Below, one piece after another: positions 23,620 through 35,112 of a DNA stretch of 64,000 bases. The stretch is from Ilex aquifolium. Its lineage: Eukaryota; Streptophyta; Magnoliopsida; Aquifoliales; Aquifoliaceae. A program made the translations under genes and the position numbers. A model generated the notes under the pieces. The model searched no databases, was not told where the DNA came from, and saw only the letters and a list, made by a program, of their open reading frames with translations. Location: the NCBI GenBank assembly GCA_951799425.1, contig OX637393.1:39753744-39817743 (forward strand). The letters are read 5' to 3'. The number at the start of each line of letters is the position of its first letter. The stretch's first letter is position 1.

Positions 23620-23890
23620 GCTGTTGAAAGAATCATGGAGCTCAGACAGAACCTTTAAATTCACACAAAAGAGCCAGGAAGCTCAGAAATAAACTTTAAG
23701 ATCAGACAACAGAGCCAAGCAGCTCAGAAAGTGCTCTTAAATCCGCAGAAGAAGCCAAAAAGCTCAGTAAGAGCTTTTAATTTCAAATAAAGAGCCGTCT
23801 TAGCTCAGCAAGAGTTCATAGGCTCACAAGCACGAGCTATGCAACTCAGAAGGAGCACGCCAGTTCAGAATATCGAGCTAAGCAGCTCAG
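23620..23890 (+). repeat. Degenerate AGCTCAG repeat block
   Basis: AGCTCAG recurs every 40-50 bases (about seven times), often as GAGCCAnnnAGCTCAGAAA. The same word is frequent in the LTR and the 54-bp array. Confidence 0.65.
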
Positions 23891-24233
23891 AACGAAGAAG
23901 AATAAGGAATGGATCCCTAGGGTACCAACCACCAAGCTTAAAAGGTTTAGGAGAAGCAGTTGAGCATAGCACCAAGTCTCCTGTACTCTTCAAATCTAGT
24001 AATTTTGCTTCAAGAAATGCACAGCACCCCTCAAAGCAAAAGGGGGCAAGGGGAGTATACAAAGTTGAATACATACAGACAAAGTGGAATACATATAGAT
24101 GCAGAAATTCAAAGATATATTCAAAGGTACATACGAATAGGATAAACCAGCAAAAGAAAAACGAATGAAGGTTGCAAAATAAGTCAAGTCAAGTTACATC
24201 TCAAAAGTTTTTACAAAAAAAAATTCGCATGTC

Positions 24234-26831
24234 CTAAGCCTCTGAAGGGGGAGTGGACAGAAGACCTTGCAGCTCGGCTGACACAGAGTCAGCAGGAGAA
24301 GCAGAACCCAGGAGCTCAGGGGGCAAAGACCCTGATGCTGGAGGAGTGGAAGTCCCGGGAACACTGACCCCTGGAGCCTCTGCCGTATCAGGCAATGATG
24401 TTTGTTCAAGTGCCTCAGTCACCAGGTCAGCAGATGGGGGCACAGCAAGAGCAGTAGAGGGAGAAGCAGGGGCATCTTGGAGTGGAGCTTCGGGAGGAAG
24501 AGCTGAGGTATCTTCCTCATCACTAGAGTCAGATTCCTCCAATTCCCCCTCTTTAGGGATGGGAATGTTGAAATCCAAGTCAGGAAATTGCTTGGAAGCC
24601 TTACGCTGGAAAGCAATCCATCCACAAGCCCATTGAGTGGTAGCTTCATCAGTCAGCTCGGCTATTAAAGCACTCTTCTCCTTGAGTTCCTTGTGAAGAA
24701 CCCCATTAGCCTCGCTGATGGTCTCATATTCTCTCTTCATGAAGTCAAGAGAGTTGCGGGCGTCAAATGCCTCCTGGTTAGCCTTAGCCCAGAGCTCGGT
24801 CTTGTTCTTCAGCTCATCCCCCTGAATTCTTAGCTCGTCGCGAGCCTTCTTTTCTCCCTCCTCAGCCTTAAACTTGGCTGCTTTGAAGCTCTTGAGGTCA
24901 GAGGATTGCTTCTCCAGTTGCTCAGTAAGGTCCTTCACTCGGTTTTTGAGGTCGTCATTCTCAAAGGCCTGCTCCGCAACCTTGACCTCATATGCCTTCA
25001 GAACTTGGGCAGAAGATTCCGAAGACCGAACCCTCTTCACGAGCCCCTTTACATGGATGGCCATCTAAAGAGACGAATACAAATAAATAAACTATAAACA
25101 GCTATGATGAAAGGACAAGAGGATGCCGAAGAATATCAAGACTTACAGCGGCTGCTCCCTGAAGAGCTGAGGTGAAGGATTCTTCAAGATCCATAGTAGC
25201 AAACTTCACGACGTCAGACTCGGGAAGAATGGAGGAAATAGCCCCTGCAGCGAGCTCCATATTTTCAAAAAATGAATCCTCATCTTCCTTCACGTCGGGA
25301 AGTGACCCTTTCTTGCTCTCAGGACCCACCCGTGGGGTCTTAATGATCTTCCCCGAAGAGCTATACTTAAATTTACCAGGTCGGATGCTTGGGATCACAT
25401 CCAAAGCCCTGGCAACCTCTGACGAGGAAGGAGAGGTCTGTCCTCCCTCTGAAATAGGCAGAGGCTTCTGAGAAGAAGGGATCTTCACCGCCACAGAAGA
25501 GTTGGGAGGAGGGGCTAGATCTTCGGCAGCAGGAGAAGAAGTTGACTCCTCCACTTTTCGAACTTTGGCCTGAGGAGCAGAGCTACTCCCAGAACCAACC
25601 TGGACTTTTCGCTTGCTACCTCGACTGCTCTTTGACAATTTGTTCACCTTGGCTTGGATTTCCTCAGGATTAAGCTTCATAGTGGTAGGTCCTGGAAGAT
25701 CTGAGCTAAAACAGTTAGGTAAAAGGAAATAAAGAGAGAGATAAAAGAACCCTTAGAAGAGGAGGATTACCAGAAGCTTCTTCAGGATGGAGCACAGAAA
25801 TAGGAAGCGGAGCCTCAATCTCTACCTCAGGAAGGCTGAACCCAGTGTCCACCAAAACTTGGGGCAAAAGGAGCTCGGAATACCTTCGGGGGGTGCACTT
25901 TGCCAGTATCCCCCTCACCTCTTGCTCCTCAGCACTAAGTTCGAGACGAGTACCTGGAAAACACAACGGCAGAGCAGAGTTAAGAACTCATGGCCCTCGA
26001 AACATAGGACACAACTAACCAAAGTAGGGACTCACCGAAGTTGTCCGGGCGAGCCCAGGCTTTGGGGATACCCAGTGTATCCGACCTGTCAGCAGGATTA
26101 TATTCCCAGTTGATGCCCCCGACAAAGAAGAAATATTCCTTCCAATGTTTATGGGAGGTCGGAATATGAGAAATAAGCTGCCTAACATTGGTACGCTTAG
26201 AGGCATACAGGAAACCCTCAGAGGTCGGTTTTACGTTGAAGAATTCTAGGAATAATGGAAGGGTAGGGACCCCGAGGCCCAATTTCTTGAAGATAACCAG
26301 GAGACCAGCTAAGACACCCCAGAAATTAGGAGAAAGTTGAGAGGGGCACACATGGAAATACTGCAGGATGACCTTGAAGAAAGGATGCATAGGAAAACGA
26401 AGGCCATTATCGAAGGCGGCCTCGAAAAAGCAAGCTCTCTTACTAACATGGGCAACGAAGGGAGTAAATTCGTCGGGGCTAAAGAGCTCAGCGCCCTCAG
26501 GGAACCTATAACGAGTACGCAAAACATTCAACAAAAAAGGAGTGAGCTTGCTAGGGCCCACTTGCTCGGCTAACCTATAAGCAGCCCCTAGATATGTTGA
26601 GACGTCAGAAATCCCAACCCCACTGACCTTACCTTTGCCCTTGTCTGACTTGGGGGGCAGGGGAGTGGATGTCGAGGGAGACTCTTCGGTATTAACCGCA
26701 GAATCAACGACATCTACCCCAGGGAAGTTATCTATCTCCTCCCCTACCTCCCCTAATTCCGTATCCTCTTCGGCTGACCTAGACCCTAAAAGTGAAACAG
26801 AAGAGCGAGTGGCTCCAGAAGAGGCAGACAT
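24234..26831 (-). CDS. Tat antisense gene 2, four exons, Transposase_28-like with coiled coil
   Basis: Four minus-strand frames join cleanly through three small GT-AG introns: exons 26831-26036, 25953-25771, 25700-25147 and 25064-24234 (introns 82, 70 and 82 bp; phases 1, 1, 0), giving 787 aa. The start MSASSGATRSS was chosen because upstream codons of the same frame (to 27089) look like leader. Exon 1 has a Ser/acidic N-terminus, then at about residues 130-250 the Transposase_28-like domain (LRFPMHPFFKVILQYFHVCP, later HWKEYFFFVGG). Exon 3 is disordered with basic patches (RGSKRKV). Exon 4 is a long coiled coil (residues about 515-660), then an acidic, Pro/Ser-rich tail. Matching exon phases argue for a functional spliced gene. 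The role is unknown; structural or regulatory functions for the element are possible. Confidence 0.75.
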
Positions 26832-27460
26832 GATAGGAAGAGAGAAAGGAAGGTTAAAAGAACGATAAAGCAAAGGAGCACGGGTCAGGCACTCTCTAAT
26901 AACCCTTGGGTCGGCACAGTAACTCCCGACGGCAAGGATGTGAACTATAGAGCTCCAATCAACGAAGTGAGGGAGGGAGGCTAAGCAATGGTCACGATTC
27001 CAAAAGTAAAAGAATCGGAAAGCCCAAAAATGCAGCAACCACCTCGAATTTGAGGGATCCAGAGCAAAAGGAGGAAGAGAAAGGGGCAAAGGACGTACCT
27101 AACTCAGGAATAGCGGCAAACGGAGGCCTGGAGCACTTTCGGAGGAAGGAGGCGATGCGAATCTTCGGAACGAGGACAGGGAATTCGATTTCAGACAAGA
27201 AAATAGAAGAGTTCGAGCAAGAAAGTCCTAAATCGCAGAGGGAACAGAGACGAAGGGCAACGAGGAAGATGAATAGTGCGAAGAAACGGTTCAGGTAGCC
27301 GTTCGGGTACTTAAAGCCTGAGGGACGTGGGCTAAGGCATGCGCGGAAATCGAGGAAAGGCATGATTGCTGCAAACCGTCGAAAATCCTTAAGCCACGTG
27401 CTAGCCACGTGCGGGTCTAAAATCAGTTCGTGTAGGTCTGCCCCTGCCTAAGCTAACCTA

Positions 27461-27478
27461 AGGCAAGGGCTGGGGGGC
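27461..27478 (+). other. Polypurine tract of the Tat element
   Basis: AGGCAAGGGCTGGGGGGC lies just upstream of the 3' LTR, the expected place for plus-strand DNA priming. Confidence 0.75.
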
Positions 27479-27481
27479 AAC

Positions 27482-28167
27482 TGATGATACCTAAAACAAA
27501 CAGACACGAGCTCAGGAAACAAGCTCAGGTCGGGAGCTCAGACAAAATAAGCAGAGTTCATCCGGCAGTGGTCAGAGCTCATCCAGTCAGCGCTAAGAGC
27601 TCCCAGCTGAAGACACGAGTTGAGAAAATGATGAAAAGACAGCAAGATGACAGCAGATATCCTCATAGAGAGAATTAAGCCAATCCAAGGCGTGAAACCC
27701 GTCACCAACCAGGATCCTCTCCTAGAACCAAGGAGAGGATCCCACGATAAAAGGCAAAAACCTCTCCATTCGAAGCCAACCATAAGTTTAGGTGACTCCG
27801 GGATTATAGATGGAGATGGGGAACAACCCCTTCAATAAAGGGGATAACCCCGAATTAGAGGGGGGGGAGGAGGATATAAAGCGAGAGGGCGAGTCCCCAT
27901 GGGGGGAGAGGGAGAAACCCTAATACCTTGAGATTTCTACTGTAACACGACCGATTCATCAATAAAGAAAGAGGAGCAAGAGCCTCCATTTAAGAGTGGA
28001 CTAGTCGAGCTCATTAGCCGGTGAACCACTATACTTCTATCGTATTTCATACATTACACATGGTTAACTAGAGCACTCATCCACAATTTCACGAGCCTCG
28101 CAGCTCAGATCCATCCCATACCATTGACCTCAAACTCGTTGCTCATCCACGTGAAACAACACCATCA
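27482..28167 (+). repeat. Tat element 3' LTR
   Basis: 686 bp, differing from the 5' LTR at six substitutions and followed directly by the TSD copy GGTTA. Confidence 0.95.
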
Positions 28168-28172
28168 GGTTA

Positions 28173-28500
28173 TAACCCCTCTGATTCTCCACGCGTTATT
28201 CTGAGTCATCATATCAATGGGCAAGCCCCAAATCTGAACCTAGAATTCAGTTGAGTTGAACTCATAATCCCGTATCATAGCTTGTGGATTACAATTCTTT
28301 AATACTAACAGAGCTCCCATCACAGACCAGGCGCCTTCGTTGAGGATCTTATCCCTACCATTTTCCTCTATAAAGTTGAAGAGGTAAATGTTGGCATCTC
28401 AATAAGGTCATGGAAAATCCATTTGAAGTTTTCCACACACCCATTATAGCATTGCTTACCCCTTGTTTACTCAGATTTGTCTCCGAGAAGATCTTTCCAA
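28173..28500 (-). pseudogene. DUF4283 fossil, N-terminal half
   Basis: Read on the minus strand from about 28500, the sequence gives a DUF4283-like run: a VGKIFSE block, GVWKTSNGFSMTLL, RDKILNEGAWSVMGALLVL, then EFWVQIWGLPIDMMTQNNA. These are the conserved positions of the domain found in plant L1-type ORF1 proteins. The reading continues across the Tat insertion into 14345-14716. Small frame breaks are present. Non-functional. Confidence 0.65.
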
Positions 28501-28689
28501 CCAAACAATGTTGTTGGACTTCCTTGGTGGTGGCTGGGTTCTTGTATAGTGAAAAGTGAGGATGATTGAGGTATTCAGAATTTTGTTCTTGCTCAATGCT
28601 CGAAGTTTCGTATACTGGTTAATGGTTTGGGAGTCTTGGTGTTTTTGGGTATTGTTTGGGGTTTTGGTATTTGTGGGTTTGGAAGATTT

Positions 28690-29251
28690 AGTCAAACATA
28701 ACTCAATTCATTTAACTAATTGTATTGTGTCGAATTGACCTATTTATTTTCGTGTTGTGTTCAAATTTGTATTCGTGTTGACCAACATAAACTTTGAATA
28801 AAAATTTAACGCTAATATTTTATTTTCACTTAATTGAATCTATACTCATACTTTTTTTACAAACTAAAAATTAACTTAAATAAATATAATAATAATAATA
28901 GGTAAAAATATATTTTTTATATAATAATTATGTCAATGCGTAATAAATAGTTACAAATAATTAATATTTTATATCTATAATACTAGTTAAACATGTTAAT
29001 TTCGTGTTACCAAATAATTAACATTTTATCATATGAACGAGAAAATAAAAAAAGTTTTTATTCTTAAATAAACGGGTTGATAGTGTCAATTTTGAGTTTG
29101 ACGGGTAGAACTGAATATGAATCGTTTATATTTCGTATTCGTGTGTCAAGTCATTTTCGAGTTCATGTCGAGTTATAATCAAGTTTGTGTCATAAAATTC
29201 ATGTCGAGTTCGAGTCGTATCATCGTGTTGAGTCGAAAATTTCCACCCCTA
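28690..29251 (-). mobile_element. hAT-like MITE, family A copy 3 (inverted, truncated)
   Basis: Its right end CCACCCCTA is the inverted TAGGGGTGG terminus. The interior (GTGTCGAATTGACC, TTTATTTTCGTGTTG) is the reverse complement of copy 2. The left terminus is missing beyond about 28690. Confidence 0.6.
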
Positions 29252-29259
29252 ACTAAGAT

Positions 29260-30165
29260 GGAAAAATATTTTTTTATTTTAATTTTTAATTTTTTAAAAT
29301 TTATTTAAAAAAATATAAATACATTTTTTATCATTATATTTATATATGAAATTAATGTATACATAATATATGTATATATCAAAAAATATATAGAGAAATA
29401 AGATACATTTCAACACAAATAATTAACTTTCCATCTACTTTCCTTCCGATTTTGGAAGGATTGATTTTGGTGAATTGGAAGGAAAACTCATCTATCCACT
29501 TTTTCATCATTCCTTACCAAACATGATGTTTTATTTATCTCTGAAACTTTCCATCATTCCATTTTTCCATCATATCAAACGGAACATTAAATAAAAACAC
29601 AAAACACGATAAATCTATATAATACTTAATATCAATAAAAGTGACTAATAAACAAAATGTCAAATCAAGAAGAAAACAATGCACATAAATAAGAATTAAC
29701 AATAACATCAGAATATTGTACAAATAACAATGAAATAATCAAGGTGAACTAAAACATTAAACAATAAAAAGGAAAAAAAAAAAACAATGAATCCATATTG
29801 AGAAGAAGATAATAATGATACACACATAGCCATAAAATTACAGCATTAAATATTGAAATCGTAACACATAAATCGTCAAAATTTTGATTTATATACAAAA
29901 TCGAATACAAATTCAGCTAAAAAATAACTTATTATAAGAATCAATATAGTAAATTGCCTTGACGTAAACAACAAAAATCCAATGAAGAAGACCGAATTAT
30001 TAAAAAACGATGAATCCAAAATTCGATCAATACTTTTCGAAAAAATTGCTGCACATATATTGCAAGTTTTCCAAATCGAAACAAACAAAACAGAAAATAG
30101 TATGTGGAATTCCTCTTTTCAAATCAAATATGTCAGTATGTATAATCGAAGGATAAACGAATACA
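29260..30165. other. AT-rich intergenic DNA, nothing recognised
   Basis: Only short chance frames; no gene. Confidence 0.5.
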
Positions 30166-30357
30166 GTCGATGTCACACCCCATCCCAAAAAAGAGTTAGG
30201 CGTTAAACCATAATTAATCTCAGAGTATATCTAATATATGCAATAATATCCAAATTTATCCACTAAAATAAGAAACATAACAAAAACATATAACATATCA
30301 TAGCGTTACAACTACTAGGACACCATACCCTTTAAACATTTTTACAACACGTGTATA

Positions 30358-30423
30358 ATATGACTCTTAACATCTTTATGTTAAGAGTCATATAATTTGA
30401 TGTAAACGCCTCTACATCAAATT
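30358..30423. other. Two adjacent perfect stem-loops inside the LTR
   Basis: Stem 1: 16 bp, ATATGACTCTTAACAT with a CTTT loop (30358-30393). Stem 2: 11 bp, AATTTGATGTA with an 8-base loop (30394-30423). They abut without a gap. Confidence 0.9.
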
Positions 30424-31192
30424 AGACTGTTCAGTGGACCATTTCTTTAACCTGTATACATGAAAACAAACAACTGTGGGGGTGAGCAAACCACAAGCTC
30501 AGTGAGCATATTTGGGACATAGAAAGAAAACACATAAACACAACATAGTTGTATCAAGTCTCACATAATAAAATTTAATACAAATATCCGACTATCTAAT
30601 AATGGCTGGAAGTCTTCGAGAAAATTAACGATTATCCATTTTCATCTGGGAGTCTCAACAGACACATATTGGTAAGCACTGGACCACAATCAATTCAAGT
30701 ACTTGACACCACACCCAACACCAAGTCACAATCATTGAGCCATTAAGTCACAACTTAGCTATTCACAAATAAATATAGTTAATAACAAACAATCACCATT
30801 TCACAATTCATAACCTACCAAATTATTTTCCAGCTATATCACGTAAGTATAGCTAATGAACATATAACCGCATTTTCAATAAATATGAATCAATACATTT
30901 ACTTTGGGTTTAACTTCAAAACCACAATTAATCCCCCTGTGATACCTTAGGTGGAAATCGATGTCATCGCCTCCGCACCTAACACGCATTGTCACAAAGA
31001 CACATAAATATTCTCTGTATATGCATTTCATCATAAATATGCATGATTCAATGTTTAATCATGCTTGTATTCATACATCACCAAACTCTTTCCTAGGTAA
31101 TATAATGTAAATCATGTTAGCAAAATAACTATAACAAATTAGAAGGCTTTGATCGTATATTCACTATCTTTAAGGAAATTATGCCCCCACTA

Positions 31193-31675
31193 TGTTGCTG
31201 CTGGGTTTGTGGCAAATTCCTCAAGGATTAACAAAGTCAAATAGAATTTTAGATAACAAACTTTAAAATTCTCTCAAGAACAGAATAGAGAAACGTTTTG
31301 TATATATATATATATATTGAAGGATTTGTACAGGTACTTATAATACTTTAGAGATGTAAACAAGAGACACAACTCTTGGGCCAAGAGACATGTAGCAGTT
31401 AATTAACTGCTTAATTAATACAAAATAATTAATAAAAATTATTAATTGTTTATAGACTTCAAGCCCAAGATGCCCCAAGTGCCCATCTTTTGACTTTAAA
31501 TATTATTTTATTTAAAGTCTAATCAAGACACATTGATTTGAAATATTTGGAGCTTCCTTCCAAATCTTCACACCATCCAAACTTATAAAATTTGGTGTGT
31601 TTCTTCTTTTAAACTCTTACACTCTATTTCAATTTTCCAATGTTGAATATCTTACATTACTAACTATTTCTAACA
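31193..31675 (-). repeat. Copia-like solo LTR nested in the longer LTR
   Basis: On the minus strand it starts TGTTAGAAATAGTTAG and ends CCCAGCAGCAACA, with a (TA)n stretch near its end. The flanks CACTA and ATTCA do not form a TSD, so the insertion is old or rearranged. Confidence 0.5.
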
Positions 31676-32997
31676 ATTCAAAATCTTAGTTTAGATTATA
31701 CAATCAAACACATTAATTTTCATGTTCACATGTAATGGTTAGAGTAGTTTATCCGTAGTCTCCCTATTAAAATTCTCCATGTACTTTGAATTACATGGTG
31801 GAACTAATGTCATCTTAAAATAAATATTCCAAGCTTTGCAACCATATGTCATTAGTTAAATTGGATTCCCGTGTGAAAAGTTATTTCATTTTTTCTATAA
31901 AAACACTAATCTAGCCACCTATTCAACAGTTGCAGAATTCAGTCCACTTTCAACTGCCACAATTTTTCACACAAATACAATTGGGCATTGTATCCTATAT
32001 GTTTAGAAAGATCTACGAGTCTAGGTTCCAACAAAAAAAAAAGAAAAAATATTGCATCAATCGAAATTTTCTAGAAAGAGTTATTGCGATTCTCCCATGA
32101 ATACTCAAGTTGAAATTGCTTGTACCAATACAAGTTTTACTGGTTCATCAAGGTAAAATGTCCTTGTACCGGCACAACATCCCAAAACAGAGACTCATTG
32201 TATCGGTTTATTGATGTTGTACCGATTCATCCCTGTTTCCCTTCCCCGTTTCTGTACTAGTTCAACCTTAACGCACTTCTTTCAATCCCCACAACACACA
32301 ATTACACCATCAATTATACCCCTAAATTATATAGAAATTCTTGCCAATAATGAAGCCCAACAACACATATATATAAACCCAAAATCATAAACTACACCCA
32401 CAACCCTTCTCATCTCCTTTACATACCCAAACACTAAAATTCATACACTTAAATCCAAAGCAAATTTTCCTACATAACACGAAGAGGTTATAAAATCTCA
32501 AAATAAATCTTACCAAAGAAATTTTTCCCCCAAGCTATATCCGTTAAAACCTACGAATACCAGAAGCTACTCGGTGCTGATTTTAATCCGGAAGCTAAAA
32601 CACCTTTAAAATTTCAGCAACCGAGCTCTCCCAACACAAAGAACCAGTTTATATACATATAAGAAGGCTCAAGTGAGGCAAAAATGACGGGTGTCTTAAT
32701 GACTCACCCTTTTTTTTAATATTACACTTAAGTCCTCAGTTGTTTCATTCATTCACATATCCACTTTACTTTTCAACACATATTAATTGATACCCAAAAT
32801 ATTTTGCCACCTAATAGATTACACCCATTACTTTGTCAATTCAATCATTTAATCTCTTGGGTTAACTGTTTAAAAAAACATCACTTAATTATCATAATTC
32901 AATAATTGTAATTTAATTCTCACAGTAATTATCATAAATTATACATTAGACCCCAATATTATAGAAAATGTTATGTAATACATATACGGGCCTCACA

Positions 32998-34189
32998 GAC
33001 AATCGTTGTTTTAAGTATGAAATCTTGGAAAGAAAGTTAAAGAACATAAAATAACAGAAGATCACCTGCTTTCATATAATTTAGAAAGCTGGGGTAATAT
33101 TGTTATATAAAAAAAAAATAATTTTGACTACATGACAAAAAAGTTGAGTTGAGCTGGACTTAACGACTTAAAAAGTCCATGCCTGGACTTATTGACAAAT
33201 TAGGTACAAAAATTATAGTTTTCAAGAATTTTTACTAAAAAAAAATAAAACAACATTATGGATCATTGAATCGATAGGTCATATTGATTTTTCAAAAAAG
33301 GCCATACTGGTTCAGTGATTCACATTGATTTGCTAAATCAATTGTACACATTTTAAGCAAACACATCTTTCCCTTTTACATTTGTTTTCAAAAAATATGG
33401 GCAGTTTATTAGATAAAATCTCCTTAAAAATATAAGCCAACTTCAAGAAATTAGGAATCCGTCCCCCGTTCACATGCCTGCTTCTACTTCTTTTCCTTCT
33501 TCTTCTTAGGTTCAGTTACATACATTTACAGCATGATATTTTTTTTACGTTTTTCCAACTCTTAGGCCATGTTTAACCCTTTCTCAAACTCTTGACTTAG
33601 ATTTAAATTTGAATAAAAAAATTAGCTACAAACAAACTATAGTCCTTTATTTAAATTTATACTAAATGAAGAAAAACTTAAATTTTTACTCAAATCAAAA
33701 GAGATTCAAAGTTTTACTCAAGTCGTCAATAATCATATTTTACCCTCATTTAAAGACTAAGCGGTTATATTTTACATTTCATTCAATTTTAGTTTCTCCT
33801 CTTTTAAATTTGAATTTATTTTTTTTTATTTGAGTTTGTCCAATTATTCAAATATTAACTTAAATCTAAATAAAATTTGCGTCAGAATTTGACATCACAA
33901 TATGACACAATAATTCAACTTCTCAAAAGTGCCACTTTTTTTTTTTTTTGCTTAAAAGTCAAGGGTGTTTGAGTCAACTTATGCGCATTTTAATTAATTT
34001 TATCTCTGATCCGGTTAAAGACATGTACTCGAAAGTGCAACTTTACAACCTCCGAAAACTTGCACTTTTCAACACACCAAACTAGAATTGCCTTCCTGTT
34101 TCACTCTAAATTGAAATGACAGGTAGTTGAAAAATAAAATAAGATGAATTTATTTTAAAATCGTAGTGATTGAAGAGTAAAATAAAAAA
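32998..34189. other. AT-rich intergenic DNA, nothing recognised
   Basis: Many TTTAAATTTGAAT-like words and poly(T) runs. No gene or clear element boundary. Confidence 0.45.
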
Positions 34190-34304
34190 CTATTGTTCAA
34201 TACGGTGGTAGGACGGTTGTTCCATGGGTTAGGTTGGAGTGCCGTATAAAGAAATAGACAAAATATTCAATGTTTGTTGGCAATCACTTGTCAATGTCTG
34301 ATTA
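34190..34304. repeat. Dispersed duplicate, copy 1
   Basis: The segment around GGTTGTTCCATGGGTTAGGTTGGAGTG and AAATATTCAATGTTTGTTGG recurs, diverged, at 35590-35705. Confidence 0.65.
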
Positions 34305-34312
34305 CATTCATC

Positions 34313-35104
34313 TAGGGGTGTTCATGCGTCAAGTTATCCACGACTCCCGTTATCTAGACAAAAAAAAATAGGTTCGAAACTGGATAGGCCCGATAGTTAG
34401 CCCGTCCGAAGCATAACTCAATTTCCCTAAAAAGAGGGTTTGGGTTTGCCACCATACTCATTACCCGGCCCGAAATCCAGCCCAAGAACCCGCCCGCCAA
34501 GCCCAACCCGTCCACATAGCCCGCCCACCCTTCATTTGAAAAAAAATTATATTTCTAAACTATTAAATTTGAAACTTTGAAATAAGTCTCCCAATATTGA
34601 AATTTGAAGTTTTAAAAATTTAAATACTATAAATAATGTATTATTTTATTTTCCATGTATTAAACATATAAGTTTCAAAAGGACAGAGTAATGCAAATGA
34701 TAGATAAGTGAGTATGTGTCAACCTAGTTGTGATGTATTTATTCTATTGGATTTAGTTCATCCCCTAATTAAAAATAAAATTATTCATTATTTTATTTTT
34801 ATCTATTTTGACTCTATTTTTTATTCAAAAATATAATTTACATAAATATTAAGTAACAAAAATATTCATTATTTTTAAATAAAATTGTATATAAAAAAGC
34901 TCGTGAGCAAGTCCGCCCAACAAGCCCACCCAATAAGCCCGCCTAATAGGCTTGCGGGTTGGGCTACGAGTAGCCTACCCTTATCCGAAGCCCGACCCCG
35001 CCCGTCTGATAATTCACTTGGATAAGGATTGAGCTTACACTATCCAAGCCCAGCCCGAAAAAAAATTTGCGGGCCTAGCCTGGCCCGGCCCATAGACATC
35101 CCTA
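34313..35104. mobile_element. hAT-like non-autonomous element with 8-bp TSD
   Basis: It starts TAGGGGTGTTCATG and ends CATAGACATCCCTA, imperfect terminal inverted repeats. Flanks CATTCATC and CATTCTTC match at 7 of 8 bases. The ends are GC-rich with CCCGCC/GCCCGG words, the centre AT-rich and noncoding (792 bp). Confidence 0.7.
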
Positions 35105-35112
35105 CATTCTTC

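Larger units (their letters stand above)
22956..24233. other. Tat spacer between the two antisense genes
   Basis: No coding frame is supported. It holds a 19-bp repeat (23139-23233) and AGCTCAG-rich degenerate repeats (23620-23890). A TTAAAAG on the minus strand near 23075 could be a TATA-like element for antisense gene 1. Confidence 0.5.
14717..28167 (+). mobile_element. Complete Tat-lineage Ty3/gypsy LTR retrotransposon
   Basis: It is 13,451 bp with two 686-bp LTRs (TGATGATACC...ACACCATCA), a 5-bp TSD GGTTA (14712-14716 and 28168-28172), a primer-binding site, an intact Gag-Pol ORF and a polypurine tract. The second RNase H domain after the classical one, the CHHC Gag knuckle, the long 3' region and the antisense ORFs place it in the Tat group. 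The LTRs differ at only 6 of 686 positions (4 transitions, 2 transversions) with no indels, so insertion was recent. Nothing in gag-pol is broken, so it may be autonomous. Between pol and the 3' LTR it carries tandem repeats and two minus-strand genes. Confidence 0.95.
30171..32997 (-). repeat. Probable solo LTR of a Tekay/Del-type gypsy element
   Basis: Read on the minus strand it starts TGTGAGGCCCGTATATG and ends GGGATGGGGTGTGACA, termini typical of the long LTRs of Tekay/Del chromoviruses. There is no coding region on either side, so it is a solo LTR of about 2.83 kb including a nested insertion (31193-31675). The flanks GTCGA and GACAA agree at only 3 of 5 bases, so an intact TSD is not shown. 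Lineage is assigned from termini only. Confidence 0.5.

Noticed and set aside
25172-26868. Plus-strand ORFs of 77-108 codons opposite antisense gene 2
   Set aside because: Shadows: the minus-strand frames have coherent domains and matching intron phases, the plus-strand ones do not.
28471-28738. Short ORFs on both strands next to the Tat 3' LTR
   Set aside because: Best explained by the DUF4283 fossil and the truncated MITE in another frame.
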